DNA of 64,000 nucleotides from Lachnospiraceae bacterium. Lineage in GTDB: Bacteria; Bacillota_A; Clostridia; Lachnospirales; Lachnospiraceae. Positions 1 to 9,151 of the stretch are shown here, piece after piece (the stretch's first letter is position 1; every line of letters starts with the position of its first letter). The translations under genes were made by a program, and so were the position numbers. The notes below the pieces were generated by a model that worked only from the letters and a program-made list of their open reading frames with translations, did no database searches and was not told where the DNA came from. Location: assembly GCA_009774465.1 (NCBI GenBank), contig VSNT01000001.1:1-64000 (forward strand), in the 5' to 3' direction.

Positions 1-3
1 TAT

Positions 4-76
4 GGGCCACTAGCTCAGGTGGTAGAGCACTTGACTTTTAATCAAGTTGTCCGGGGTTCGAGTCCCCGGTGGCTCA
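4..76 (+). tRNA. tRNA-Lys (anticodon TTT)
   Basis: A 73-nt cloverleaf can be drawn by hand. The acceptor stem pairs GGGCCAC with GTGGCTC, the D-arm is GCTC/GAGC, the anticodon stem CTTGA/TCAAG holds loop CTTTTAA, and the T-arm CGGGG/CCCCG carries loop TTCGAGT. The discriminator is A and CCA is not encoded. A terminator hairpin follows at 122. Confidence 0.97.
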
Positions 77-121
77 TTAAAAATGCGGGATTATCGGATA
101 ATGTCGATTTCTAATCCCTCC

Positions 122-152
122 AAAGATGGTTTAGCCATCTTTTTCTTTTTTA
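122..152 (+). terminator. Rho-independent terminator after tRNA-Lys
   Basis: Eight-base stem AAAGATGG/CCATCTTT with a 5-nt loop is followed by a T-rich tract (TTCTTTTTT) on the plus strand, about 45 bp past the tRNA. Confidence 0.8.
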
Positions 153-203
153 AAGGGGCTGTTGCAAAAGTAGATGAATAATCTACCGAAGCAACAGCCC
201 CTT
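153..203. terminator. Long inverted repeat downstream of the sugar-uptake operon
   Basis: A perfect 13-bp stem (AAGGGGCTGTTGC/GCAACAGCCCCTT) encloses 25 nt. It sits between the tRNA terminator and the stop codon of the last gene of the minus-strand operon, so it probably ends or protects that transcript. Neither side has a strong T-run, so termination is an inference. Confidence 0.5.
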
Positions 204-237
204 CTATGCCTACTGCGCATAATTCTTCACTGGCTGC

Positions 238-1293
238 TTAATATCTGTCATAATAGTCCTTTGCATTTTCAGCAGTAACCGGCTCCCATTTTACCCAGGT
301 TTCCTCTTCCACTGCTTCGCCCTCTAAAAGCTTAAGTGCTGTTTCGATTGCGATTCTGGCCTGCTCGTCGGGATTCTGAAAAATATCAACAGCTACATTT
401 CCGGCAGTTAAGTTATCAGGCCCATACGGGCTTAAGCAGTCAATGCCGGCCACCAGTATTTTTCCACAAAGATCATGGGATTTTAATACTTCAACAATTC
501 CGATAGTAGATGCATTGCAGCCGGAAACAATGGCATTAATTCCATCTTCTCCATAAAGCTGCAGCCAGTCTTCTATTACCGACATGGTCTTATTGGTGTC
601 TGAATCCCCTGTCTGTTCGGCAATAACCTGCACATCCGGCCTAAGTTCATTCATCTTGTCTACAAATCCATTGCGCCGGCTTTCGGTATTCGTAAATCCA
701 AGGGCATTAAGAACAACACATACCGTTGCATTTTCCGGAAGCACCTCTGCCAGATACTTTGCCTGTTCCTCTCCGGCTTCTGTTTCTCTGCTTCCCACAT
801 AGGAATAGCTCAATTCAAATTCCTCTGTGATGGTCGGATAACTGTTTACAAAAAGAACCGGTGTTCCGCTTTCATTAAATTTTACCAGAGACGACTCCAC
901 ACCCGGAATAGGCTGTACAATCACAAGATCTACCTTCTTATTATAAAAGGTGTCAATGGTTTCCATTTGCTTGGTTGCATCTACCTGTCCGTCAAGTACT
1001 GTACACTCCATCCCCATTTCCTTTGCATATTTTTCAATAGCATCGGCAAGGGCTTTACAATAGCTGTCTCCAAGAGTCAGTGCAGAATATCCAATGGTAA
1101 ATGTTTTTGCAGCTTCATTGTCTGCACTCTCTTCCTCTGCCGCTTCATTGGATGAGCTTTCTGCTGCATCTTCATTTGCGGCTGCTTCATTTCCGGCATT
1201 TTCTGCTGCCGGTGACGGAGCCTCCTTTGCCCCGCAGGCTGCCAGCATGACAGTCATGGCAAGTACCATAAGTAACGATAAAAACTTTTTCAT
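238..1293 (-). CDS. Sugar ABC transporter substrate-binding lipoprotein (RbsB-like)
   Basis: The 351-aa product begins with a lipoprotein signal peptide: charged start MKK, a hydrophobic core and lipobox LAAC with Cys20. An Ala/Glu/Asn-rich linker to about residue 65 precedes a type I periplasmic-binding fold of the Peripla_BP_4 (ribose/galactose-binding) class. I start at the ATG at 1293 rather than further upstream because the signal peptide and an AGGATGG-like ribosome binding site sit there. It is the last gene of a five-gene minus-strand operon and should deliver sugar to the permease and ATPase encoded first. The substrate cannot be read from sequence; the linked GH3 glycosidase and esterase suggest a small, possibly acylated glycoside. 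Confidence 0.9.
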   Translation of the reverse strand: MKKFLSLLMVLAMTVMLAACGAKEAPSPAAENAGNEAAANEDAAESSSNEAAEEESADNEAAKTFTIGYSALTLGDSYCKALADAIEKYAKEMGMECTVLDGQVDATKQMETIDTFYNKKVDLVIVQPIPGVESSLVKFNESGTPVLFVNSYPTITEEFELSYSYVGSRETEAGEEQAKYLAEVLPENATVCVVLNALGFTNTESRRNGFVDKMNELRPDVQVIAEQTGDSDTNKTMSVIEDWLQLYGEDGINAIVSGCNASTIGIVEVLKSHDLCGKILVAGIDCLSPYGPDNLTAGNVAVDIFQNPDEQARIAIETALKLLEGEAVEEETWVKWEPVTAENAKDYYDRY

Positions 1294-1315
1294 TTTCTTT
1301 CCATCCTTTCTTGTT

Positions 1316-2116
1316 TTATTTATTTTTAAAATTAAAAAAATCAAGTACATCTAATAATGCTTTATTCCAGTATTCCCAATTATGGCTTCCGGGCATCTGC
1401 TTAAAAACACAATCCATCGTTTTCAGTTCTTCTTTAAATATCCTGACAAACTTTTTATTCTGTTCAAGCAGAAAGTCTTCATTTCCGCAGCTTACAAAGA
1501 ACCTGGGTTTGGGGCCTTCTGTTTTATCCAGCTCCCGCAGTTTAAAACAAAGATCATTTTCGCTGTTTTCAAACTCTTCCCTTGAGCCAAACACACGGAA
1601 TATATTTGCTTCCATATCCGGCACCGGATAGGCTTTTGCCTCCTGGTTGGTATTTGCTTCAATAGGATCAATTGCACCTGACATGCTTGCACATGCAGCA
1701 TATTTTTCCGGTGCATTCAGCGCTATTTTCAGCGCCCCGTATCCGCCCATAGAAAGACCGGCAATAAACTGATCCTCTCTTTTACGTGATGTATGAAAAA
1801 AATTACCAATAATAACAGGCAGCTCTTCTTCTATAAAATTGTAATATTCATGGCCTTCCTTACAGTTTGCGTAAAAGCTTCTGTGTACGTTTGGCATTAC
1901 AACAATCAAATCTTTATTTTGTACATAGGTTTCAATCAGGCTTTTTCTTATGTACGCAGTGTCATCATCAAACTGGCCATGCAGTAAGTAAAGAACCGGA
2001 TACTTTTTCTCTCCAAGATCCTGCATCTTTTGAGGACGTGCATCCGGCAGAATCACCTGAGCGGATGATTCCATTCCCAGATAATAAGAATAAAACTTCA
2101 AGTCAATATTAGCCAC
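1316..2116 (-). CDS. Alpha/beta-hydrolase esterase (esterase D / acetylxylan-esterase-like)
   Basis: The 266-aa protein carries the nucleophile elbow GLSMGGYG (Ser about 122), an oxyanion-region LYLLHG near residue 45 and a catalytic-His candidate in GSHNWEYW near 245. This matches the S-formylglutathione hydrolase/tributyrin-esterase superfamily, which removes acyl groups from small esters or decorated sugars. No signal peptide is visible, so it should act in the cytoplasm. I chose the GTG at 2116 because AAGGAGGG lies 6-7 nt upstream; in-frame codons further upstream run into the GH3 gene. It lies between the GH3 gene and the binding-protein gene, which suggests deacylation of an imported glycoside (inference). 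Confidence 0.85.
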   Translation of the reverse strand: MANIDLKFYSYYLGMESSAQVILPDARPQKMQDLGEKKYPVLYLLHGQFDDDTAYIRKSLIETYVQNKDLIVVMPNVHRSFYANCKEGHEYYNFIEEELPVIIGNFFHTSRKREDQFIAGLSMGGYGALKIALNAPEKYAACASMSGAIDPIEANTNQEAKAYPVPDMEANIFRVFGSREEFENSENDLCFKLRELDKTEGPKPRFFVSCGNEDFLLEQNKKFVRIFKEELKTMDCVFKQMPGSHNWEYWNKALLDVLDFFNFKNK

Positions 2117-2130
2117 TGCTGCCCTCCTTC

Positions 2131-3795
2131 TTAAAATCTGGTGCTTTCCAGCCCGCAAAAAGGATCAACAGGATTTTTCCCCAGAAACTTTTTCTTTCCG
2201 GAGAGCATTTCGGCAACTGCCTTTTTCACCGGCTCCACACTTGAATAGGCGTTAATGTATGTTTTACAGTGTGGAAAATCATACAGATGATATGGGGAGC
2301 CAAAGGACACAAACAAAGATGGAATCTTTCCAAAATACCGGTCCATTGCACACATAATGTCTCCCATCAGATCAATCATGTCAATCCGGGTATTATCCCT
2401 GACCATCATGCACTCTCTTGCCGCTGCAAAAATCACCAGATCAAATTGGGCTGCATCATGAATCTTATGATTATATACTTCCACACAAAATCCCTGTTCC
2501 CTCAAATATTTTTCAAATCCCAGATCCTTTTCATCCCCAAACTGTCCATTGGCCTTTCCCTGAATCAGCAAAATCCTTTTATATTTGTCCGGCGAAAGAG
2601 GAAGTAATTTCTGTGTGTCTTTTACCAGAGTAATTGACTTATCCACTGCATCAAGAAGCCATCGCTGGTGCTCACTGCATCCCAAATATGCGCGTTCCGT
2701 TTCCGTAGGAGCCTCTTCTTTCCTTTGCTTACGCTGGTGCAGATGAAGGGCTGCTTTTAGCCCCAATACTCTTATCACCGCTTCGTTAAGTCTTTTTTCC
2801 GAAAGCCTTCCTTCCCTGATTCCATCCTTTAAAGCTGCAATGTCTTCCTCATAATTTTTTACAAACATCAGCATATCGCAGCCGCTTTCTATGGACATGG
2901 GCAAAAGCTCTCTGCGGCTTCCGTTGGCATTATATCCTCCCATAATGGAGGCGTCTGTAATAATCAGACCGTTAAAGCCCAGTTCCCCACGGAGCAGTTC
3001 CTGATTTAATTCCTTTGACAGACTCCCCGGAAGTATTTTTTCAAATGGGAAATCCGGATCCTTTTCCCGATAATAGGCGGGCAGGGTAATATGTGCACTC
3101 ATAATACTCATAACCCCTTCTTCTATCAGCTTTTTGTAAACTCTTCCGTAAGTATTCCGCCAGCTTACCATATCCATTGAATTAATGGACATTATATTAT
3201 GCTGGTCCCTGTCGTCCATTCCATCTCCCGGCCAGTGCTTTAAACATGCAGCCACCCCTTCTTTCTGCATTCCCTTCACATAGGCGCCTGCCATACGCAG
3301 AACCTTGTCCGGATCGCTTCCAAAGGAACGAATATTCACAATAGGGCTTCTAAAATTGTAGTTAATATCCACTACGGGTGTAAAGGACCAGTTAAAACCA
3401 AGCGCCCTGCACTCTCTGGCCGCAACAATCCCCATTTTTTCCGCTATCGCCGGATCATCACACGCTGCCACTCCCATCTGATTGGTAAAGGGTGTCCCCT
3501 CAGGATTGATAGAATAAGACAAATGATCCATATCCGCTGACAGCAGCATTGGTATTTTAGCGCTTTTCTGCATTTGCTCTGCTGATGATACCAAATCTTC
3601 CTGCGAGTGGGTTACCATCCTGTGAAAACCTGAAAGCTCTAATGGACGTTTTTCATTTACCAGCTCTGTTGAACCGTCCAGAATAATCTGTCCAATTTTT
3701 TCTTCCAGGGACATGGCTTCAAAAGCAGACTTCACCCACGCAATTGCATCCTCATCCAGAAAAAAGGGATTTTGTTTTAAAATATCAAAACTCAC
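2131..3795 (-). CDS. Glycoside hydrolase family 3 protein (NagZ-like N-terminal domain)
   Basis: About 554 aa. The GH3 (beta/alpha)8 domain is recognised by KHWPGDG near residue 186, followed by DRDQH, which resembles the Asp-His catalytic dyad of NagZ-type beta-N-acetylhexosaminidases. The nucleophile Asp is in LIITDAS near 281. A smaller C-terminal GH3 domain follows, ending in LESTRF. No signal peptide is present, so it works inside the cell on imported oligosaccharides or glycosides. A GTG start at 3795 is preferred because GGAAGGAGG precedes it; the ATG seven codons upstream has no ribosome binding site. True substrate (GlcNAc versus other beta-sugars) is unresolved. Confidence 0.88.
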   Translation of the reverse strand: MSFDILKQNPFFLDEDAIAWVKSAFEAMSLEEKIGQIILDGSTELVNEKRPLELSGFHRMVTHSQEDLVSSAEQMQKSAKIPMLLSADMDHLSYSINPEGTPFTNQMGVAACDDPAIAEKMGIVAARECRALGFNWSFTPVVDINYNFRSPIVNIRSFGSDPDKVLRMAGAYVKGMQKEGVAACLKHWPGDGMDDRDQHNIMSINSMDMVSWRNTYGRVYKKLIEEGVMSIMSAHITLPAYYREKDPDFPFEKILPGSLSKELNQELLRGELGFNGLIITDASIMGGYNANGSRRELLPMSIESGCDMLMFVKNYEEDIAALKDGIREGRLSEKRLNEAVIRVLGLKAALHLHQRKQRKEEAPTETERAYLGCSEHQRWLLDAVDKSITLVKDTQKLLPLSPDKYKRILLIQGKANGQFGDEKDLGFEKYLREQGFCVEVYNHKIHDAAQFDLVIFAAARECMMVRDNTRIDMIDLMGDIMCAMDRYFGKIPSLFVSFGSPYHLYDFPHCKTYINAYSSVEPVKKAVAEMLSGKKKFLGKNPVDPFCGLESTRF

Positions 3796-3843
3796 TTTTC
3801 GTTTTCCTCCTTCCATGTTTTTTAATCAAGCTGATTTTAACGC

Positions 3844-4803
3844 TTAATGCTTCATTACAAGGCTGCGGGTTTTCAAATCAATAAATACTGCCGCAACAAT
3901 AATAATGCCTTTTACAATATCCTGATAATAGGCGCTGATTCCCACCAGATTCATGCCATTATTGATAAGTGCAATAATAATGGCTCCAAAAATACTGCCA
4001 ATCACACCGCCTACGCCTCCGTTAAAGCTTGTCCCGCCTAAAACTGCGGCAATAATCGCATCAAATTCATACCCTTCCGCTGCGCTTGGATATCCCCCGT
4101 TGGTTCTGCCGGCCAGCATAATCCCACTTACAGAAGCAATCACGCCCATAATAACAAATGCCACAATAATGTCTTTTCTTACATTAATTCCTGATGCCAC
4201 CGCAGCATCCGGACTCCCTCCAATTGCGTATAAATAGCGTCCGTAAACTGTTTTATTCAGTATAATAAATGTAACAATAATCACCACTACTGCAATCCAT
4301 ATCAAATTTGGAATGCCAAGCAGGCTTCCCTGCCCTAAATTCATTATCTTTCCCATTCCATAAATAGGCGCTCCATCTGTCAGGATATATGCCATTCCAC
4401 GCAGGATCATTGTGGTTGCCAGTGTGATGATAAAAAATGAAATTTTAAGAATACATACACCAATTCCATTTAAAAGCCCACAGACCACCCCTGCCAAAAT
4501 GCTGGCGCCAATAGCAAGAACCGGAGAGCCTGTCATTTTCATTGTCAGGGCACACACAATGGAGGTCAGTGCAACGATGGAACCTGCTGAAAGGTCTGCA
4601 TGTCCTGAAATCAAAAGCATTGTCATTCCACAAGTCAATACCATAGTAATCGCCGCCTGATTTAATGTGCTTAAAATATTTCCCCACTGTAAAAATGCCG
4701 GTGATGAAAAACTACAGATCAGAAACACGATGACTAAAATCAATAAAACTCCATATTTACTGTACAAATCCACAAACTTTACATAACTTTCATTTTTTTT
4801 CAT
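3844..4803 (-). CDS. Sugar ABC transporter permease (RbsC-like)
   Basis: The 319-aa polytopic membrane protein has about 8-10 hydrophobic segments and the family hallmark GRYLYAIGGSPDAA followed by SGI near residue 190, typical of the BPD_transp_2 permeases of ribose/galactose/xylose importers. Its start lies 6 bp after the stop of the ATPase gene, with AGGGGAG acting as the ribosome binding site inside the end of that gene. Together with the ATPase and binding protein it makes a complete CUT2-type importer. Confidence 0.93.
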   Translation of the reverse strand: MKKNESYVKFVDLYSKYGVLLILVIVFLICSFSSPAFLQWGNILSTLNQAAITMVLTCGMTMLLISGHADLSAGSIVALTSIVCALTMKMTGSPVLAIGASILAGVVCGLLNGIGVCILKISFFIITLATTMILRGMAYILTDGAPIYGMGKIMNLGQGSLLGIPNLIWIAVVVIIVTFIILNKTVYGRYLYAIGGSPDAAVASGINVRKDIIVAFVIMGVIASVSGIMLAGRTNGGYPSAAEGYEFDAIIAAVLGGTSFNGGVGGVIGSIFGAIIIALINNGMNLVGISAYYQDIVKGIIIVAAVFIDLKTRSLVMKH

Positions 4804-4809
4804 TTTATC

Positions 4810-6300
4810 CTACTCCCCTTTCACTGCAAGCTCCATAATCCGTTCCTGCGTCGCGTCCTTTCTATCTAAAATATCAACAAGTCTGCCTGATGCCACAACA
4901 GCCACCCGGTCTGACACTCCAAGCAGTTCCGGAAGCTCGGAAGAAATAAAAATCACTGCCACGCCCTTCTCCGCCAATCTGCTGATAATATGATATATTT
5001 CCGTTTTTGCCCCCACATCAATTCCTCTGGTGGGTTCATCCAAAATAAGAATTTTAGGATCCTTTAACAGCCACTTTGCAAAAACCACCTTTTGCTGATT
5101 TCCGCCGCTTAGATTATTTGCAGCCACCGAAGTATTATGTGACTTAATCATCAGCTCTTCCACTGCCTTATTTACTTTGTCATCTTCTTTCTTTTTATCC
5201 ACAAATCCATATCGGGACATTTTCTTCAAAGAAGCCAGGGAAACATTTTCTTTAATAGACCTGCAAAGTATCAGCCCGTCTCCCTTCCGGTCTTCTGTCA
5301 GCATGGCAATTCCCGCATTTATGGCGTCCACAGGTTTTTTCACATTTTGTTTTTTTCCTTCCACAAATATGCTTCCCTCTGTGGCCTGATCCAAACCAAA
5401 AATGCACCTCATTATCTCTGTGCGGCCTGCGCCCATTACTCCTGAAAATCCAAGCACTTCTCCTTTTCTCAGGGAAAAAGAAACATCAGAAAATACATTT
5501 TTTCTTCCAAGTCCTTTTACATTAAGTATTTCTTCTCCTATATCCACCTCTTTTTTGTAATATACATTTTTTATGTCTCTTCCTACCATGCAGGTGATCA
5601 TTTCTTCTCTGGTAATCTCCTCAATGGGACACTCTTTCTTTTTTTCTCCATCACGAAGAATCGTCACATGATCGGCAATCTGGTAGATTTCGTCTAACTT
5701 ATGAGAGATGTATATAACAGATATTCCATTGTTTTTCAGCTCCCTGATAAAGGAAAACAGCTTTTCCACCTCTTTTGGAGTTATGGCCGAGGTTGGCTCA
5801 TCCATAATAATCAGCTTTGATTTTTTGGAAATGGCCTTGATAATTTCTATCATCTGCATATTTGCAATGGAAAGCGTATTCATTTTCTGCCTTGGATCGT
5901 AGGGCAGATCCCATTCGTCAAAAATTTTCTGACATAATTCATAGGTTTTCGGCAGATCTACAATTCCCTTTGCTTTTTCCGGAAAACGCCCCATAAAAAT
6001 ATTTTCCGCAATGGTCATGTCCTTAATCGGATTCAGTTCCTGATAAATCATGGAAATATCCTTATGTTTTCCTGTGCTTGCTATTTTTTCAATTGGCCTT
6101 CCCTCAAAAAAAATCTCCCCGCAGTCCGGTGTTCTGTCCCCGATAAGCACTTTCATAAGCGTTGATTTCCCAGCTCCATTTTCCCCCATAACCGCATGAA
6201 CGGAAGCCTTATTTATACTTATGGATACATCATTCAGCGCAATAACCCCCGGAAACCTGACAACAATATGTTTCATCTGCATCAGAATATCCTGTTCCAC
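4810..6300 (-). CDS. Sugar ABC transporter ATP-binding protein, tandem NBD (RbsA/MglA-like)
   Basis: The 496-aa protein has two fused nucleotide-binding domains. The first has Walker A GENGAGKST (39-47), signature LSIANMQ and Walker B LIIMDEPT. The second has the altered P-loop GVMGAGRTE usual in CUT2 ATPases, signature LSGGNQQK and Walker B ILILDEPT. It energises the linked permease. The start is a GTG with GGAGG seven nt upstream. It is the promoter-proximal gene of the operon, which is odd only in that the binding protein comes last rather than first. Compare the degenerate paralogue-like protein at 9152-10564. Confidence 0.94.
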   Translation of the reverse strand: MEQDILMQMKHIVVRFPGVIALNDVSISINKASVHAVMGENGAGKSTLMKVLIGDRTPDCGEIFFEGRPIEKIASTGKHKDISMIYQELNPIKDMTIAENIFMGRFPEKAKGIVDLPKTYELCQKIFDEWDLPYDPRQKMNTLSIANMQMIEIIKAISKKSKLIIMDEPTSAITPKEVEKLFSFIRELKNNGISVIYISHKLDEIYQIADHVTILRDGEKKKECPIEEITREEMITCMVGRDIKNVYYKKEVDIGEEILNVKGLGRKNVFSDVSFSLRKGEVLGFSGVMGAGRTEIMRCIFGLDQATEGSIFVEGKKQNVKKPVDAINAGIAMLTEDRKGDGLILCRSIKENVSLASLKKMSRYGFVDKKKEDDKVNKAVEELMIKSHNTSVAANNLSGGNQQKVVFAKWLLKDPKILILDEPTRGIDVGAKTEIYHIISRLAEKGVAVIFISSELPELLGVSDRVAVVASGRLVDILDRKDATQERIMELAVKGE

Positions 6301-6335
6301 ATTATCCCCTCCAATCCCTGTATCATTTTAGTCAT

Positions 6336-6364
6336 ATTATATAAACACCTCATCCTCTTCACAA
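6336..6364 (-). promoter_or_regulatory. Predicted sigma-A promoter of the sugar-uptake operon
   Basis: On the minus strand TTGTGA (-35, 6359-6364) and TATAAT (-10, 6336-6341) are separated by 17 bp, placing transcription start about 30 bp before the GTG of the ATPase gene. It lies in the divergent region shared with the YesN/YesM operon, where the regulator probably binds. Confidence 0.6.
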
Positions 6365-6479
6365 TGAGACTGAAATAATATTAAGTGTGACAATAACAAC
6401 ATGAATAAATAAACATCTTATTTAAACAGCACCAAATCTTAATTTGATACCACTCCCTTTATTTGGAAGTACATTTCAA

Positions 6480-6507
6480 TTGTGATAAAATAGAAATGTG
6501 GTACAAT
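6480..6507 (+). promoter_or_regulatory. Predicted promoter of the regulator operon
   Basis: TTGTGA (6480-6485) and TACAAT (6502-6507) are spaced by 16 bp on the plus strand, about 40 bp before the response-regulator start. The -35 matches the one on the opposite strand exactly. Confidence 0.5.
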
Positions 6508-6547
6508 AGGTAATAAATGCCGTCGAAAAATCATTGGGGAATTGTAC

Positions 6548-8125
6548 ATGTTTAAAGTGTTGATTGTTGATGATGAAAAAATTATATGCCAGCTTGTAAA
6601 GCGTCTGATCGACTGGTCTTTTTTAGAGCTTGACTTTGCCGGTGAAGCTTATAACTACACCCAGGCAGTTAAGCTGATTCAGGAAAAAACACCTGATATC
6701 GTGATAACCGATATTAAAATGCCCCAGAAAGACGGTCTGTCATTGATTGAAACAATCCGTTCACAGGATGTAGATACCTCCATTATTGCCATAAGCGGGT
6801 GTCGGGAATTTGAGTATGCCAGAAATATGCTGAAATATGATGTGGAGGATTACCTTTTAAAACCTATTCAAAAGAAAGAACTGAATGCAACCCTGCAAAG
6901 AATTGTAACCAAAAAGAAGGCTGCCTTAGAGAGCAAAAGCAAGGAACATATCAGCATTTCCAAATGCCGGGAACTGTTTATGCGAAAGCTTTTGGAGCTT
7001 CCTGCTGCGCTTCCGGAAAAGTCTCTTGCAGAAATCAACAGAGAATACCATTTTCATTTTACCGGAAATTTCTTTTCCCTTCTTGCAGTGAAGGCTGATT
7101 TTAAGCAGGAAATCTGTACGGATGCTTCTCTTAGCAGCCGCATTCTTGAAAATATACGTCTTTCCATGCTTAATACAATCCATGAGCTCTCCTTTGAGTC
7201 TGAAGCAATTATTATGGATTCACGAATTTATATTTTAATCAGCACCGGAGAGCCTGAAAATGAATTTACTGAAAAGATAAAAAAAGTTATTGCCCCCATT
7301 GTCTCCATGAATCTCCAAAAGCACGAGATTATCAGTCTTTCCGTGGTTATGGACACTTTTCACGGAAACCTGTATCAAATAAGTCAATGTCTGGAAGGAG
7401 TAAACGAAGTTCTGGATCATCGCATGGATTTTGTGCAAAATGAATTTATGATCCGCAGATCAGTTTCCTTAACAGAGGCTTCCGAACCGGATAAAAAATT
7501 ATACAGACAAATTGACGGACAAATAAAAATTTTAACAGATACTCTTGACAAAAATATTTTTATTACATCTATGTATAACCTGCTGACTGCGCCGGAGCTT
7601 ACCGGTTACCACTCCTTATGTCTGGCCTTTTATATTCTGAAAAAAATTGAAGAACTGGTCAGCGAAAGCTGCACACCAAAAAAGACCGGCATGGAAACAT
7701 CTGAAAAGCTTAAAAACAGCATCCATAAGCATATGATTGGCAGTATTATGAAGTCTTATTTGGATGAGGTTTTAAACTGCTGGATTCTTTTCAGACAGGA
7801 AACAGAAAAAAAGCCAATCCGTCAGGTCAAAACCTATATTGAGGAAAACTACAATCAGGATGTGAACTTAGACTCCCTCTCCAGACTGGTTTTCCTTAAT
7901 CCAATTTATTTAAGCTCCATGTTCAAGCAGGAAACAGGAATCAGTATTACAGACTATATTATTGAAGTCAGGTTAAAAAAAGCAAAAGAACTGCTTGCCG
8001 ATACGCCTATGTTTATCGGGGAAATTGCAAGTGCTGTAGGATATAAGGACACACGATATTTCAGCAAACTGTTTTTAAAGCATGTGGGCATCAAACCTAC
8101 CGAATACCGAAAATACCATTCATGA
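6548..8125 (+). CDS. Response regulator, REC plus AraC-type DNA-binding domain (YesN-like)
   Basis: 525 aa. The receiver domain (1-120) shows the acidic pocket DD after VLIV, phosphoacceptor Asp near 55 in VITDIKMP and Lys in LLKP. A long middle region of about 280 residues links to a C-terminal AraC/HTH_18 domain (about 425-525) with the typical SSMFKQETG and KDTRYFSKLF helices. It should bind in the divergent intergenic region and control the importer operon (inference). The ATG at 6548 is chosen for its GGGGA site 7 nt upstream. Its stop overlaps the kinase start by ATGA, indicating translational coupling. Confidence 0.92.
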   Translation: MFKVLIVDDEKIICQLVKRLIDWSFLELDFAGEAYNYTQAVKLIQEKTPDIVITDIKMPQKDGLSLIETIRSQDVDTSIIAISGCREFEYARNMLKYDVEDYLLKPIQKKELNATLQRIVTKKKAALESKSKEHISISKCRELFMRKLLELPAALPEKSLAEINREYHFHFTGNFFSLLAVKADFKQEICTDASLSSRILENIRLSMLNTIHELSFESEAIIMDSRIYILISTGEPENEFTEKIKKVIAPIVSMNLQKHEIISLSVVMDTFHGNLYQISQCLEGVNEVLDHRMDFVQNEFMIRRSVSLTEASEPDKKLYRQIDGQIKILTDTLDKNIFITSMYNLLTAPELTGYHSLCLAFYILKKIEELVSESCTPKKTGMETSEKLKNSIHKHMIGSIMKSYLDEVLNCWILFRQETEKKPIRQVKTYIEENYNQDVNLDSLSRLVFLNPIYLSSMFKQETGISITDYIIEVRLKKAKELLADTPMFIGEIASAVGYKDTRYFSKLFLKHVGIKPTEYRKYHS

Positions 8126-9147
8126 GGATTCCATATATGAACAGTCTGGAAAGCAAATTACTGAATTACTTAAGGCGCATAAGGCTCTCTTTATCCTTAA
8201 GCCTGTTTATTCTCGCTGTTACAGCCCTTTATCTTTTGATAAAAGACCATAAAATAACCTGGTGTTCTTTTGGCCTTTTCCTTTGCTGTATCCTGCTTAC
8301 CTGCAGCATCCTGCTGATGAAAAAGCAGGTCATGCTGCCCATGCAGGCTTTGGAAAATGAACTGGCCCGGCTTTTGGAAGAATACCAGGTCAAAGAGCAC
8401 AGGGATGAAGAGCCGGCTCATCCGGCTTTGGGACTTGCAAAAGAACTGGAGCTTGCAATTATTAATAAGTACTCCACACAGCTTTTATATATACAGGCTC
8501 AGATCGACGCACTGCAGACGCAGATTAACCCTCATTTTCTCTACAATACACTGGAGGAAATACGGGGGCTTGCACTGATAAAAGACGAAAATGATATTGC
8601 CGACATGACAGAAGCCCTGGCCTTAATGTTCCGGTACAGCATCAGCCAGGATAATAAAAATGTTACTTTTGAGCAGGAGCTGCGAAACCTGGAAAATTAT
8701 ATTCTAATCCAGCGATTCCGGTTTTCCGACAAATTTTCCCTTCGGTATGAGCTTGATAAATCCGACGAAACCTTAATGAATTACCGGCTTCCCAAACTTA
8801 CCATACAGCCTATTGTGGAAAATGCCATTGGGCACGGACTAAACACAATGGATGAGGGCGGCATTATTACCATCAAAGCAGTGACAACACAAAACAGGCT
8901 CTTAATCAGAATTACTGATAACGGAATCGGCATTCCTGCCGAACTGCTTGATCAGTTAAACCATAAACTGGAAAGTTCCGTCGCTGAAGACAGTCAAATA
9001 TCAACTGCTGAAAAAACGGGTATCGCACTGATCAATGTTAATCTGCGCATCAAGCTTACTTATGGCCCGCAATTTGGCCTTTTTGTATCCAGCACTCCAA
9101 ATGTGGGAACCACTGTTGAAATCAGGCTTCCCCTTTTAAAGGAATAA
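8122..9147 (+). CDS. Sensor histidine kinase, YesM/LytS-type HisKA_7TM-less class
   Basis: 341 aa (336 if the ATG at 8137, which has AGGA upstream, is used). Two close transmembrane helices (about 23-40 and 47-66) are joined by only about six residues, so there is almost no extracellular sensor. The cytoplasmic part has the PF06580-type H-box INPHFLYNT (His about 138), N-box IVENAIGHG and G-box TDNGIGIP. It should phosphorylate the regulator encoded just upstream. Usual YesM kinases have a large extracytoplasmic dCache domain; its absence implies that signal is delivered by another protein, and the next gene is an obvious candidate. Confidence 0.9.
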   Translation: MRIPYMNSLESKLLNYLRRIRLSLSLSLFILAVTALYLLIKDHKITWCSFGLFLCCILLTCSILLMKKQVMLPMQALENELARLLEEYQVKEHRDEEPAHPALGLAKELELAIINKYSTQLLYIQAQIDALQTQINPHFLYNTLEEIRGLALIKDENDIADMTEALALMFRYSISQDNKNVTFEQELRNLENYILIQRFRFSDKFSLRYELDKSDETLMNYRLPKLTIQPIVENAIGHGLNTMDEGGIITIKAVTTQNRLLIRITDNGIGIPAELLDQLNHKLESSVAEDSQISTAEKTGIALINVNLRIKLTYGPQFGLFVSSTPNVGTTVEIRLPLLKE

Positions 9148-9151
9148 CTCC

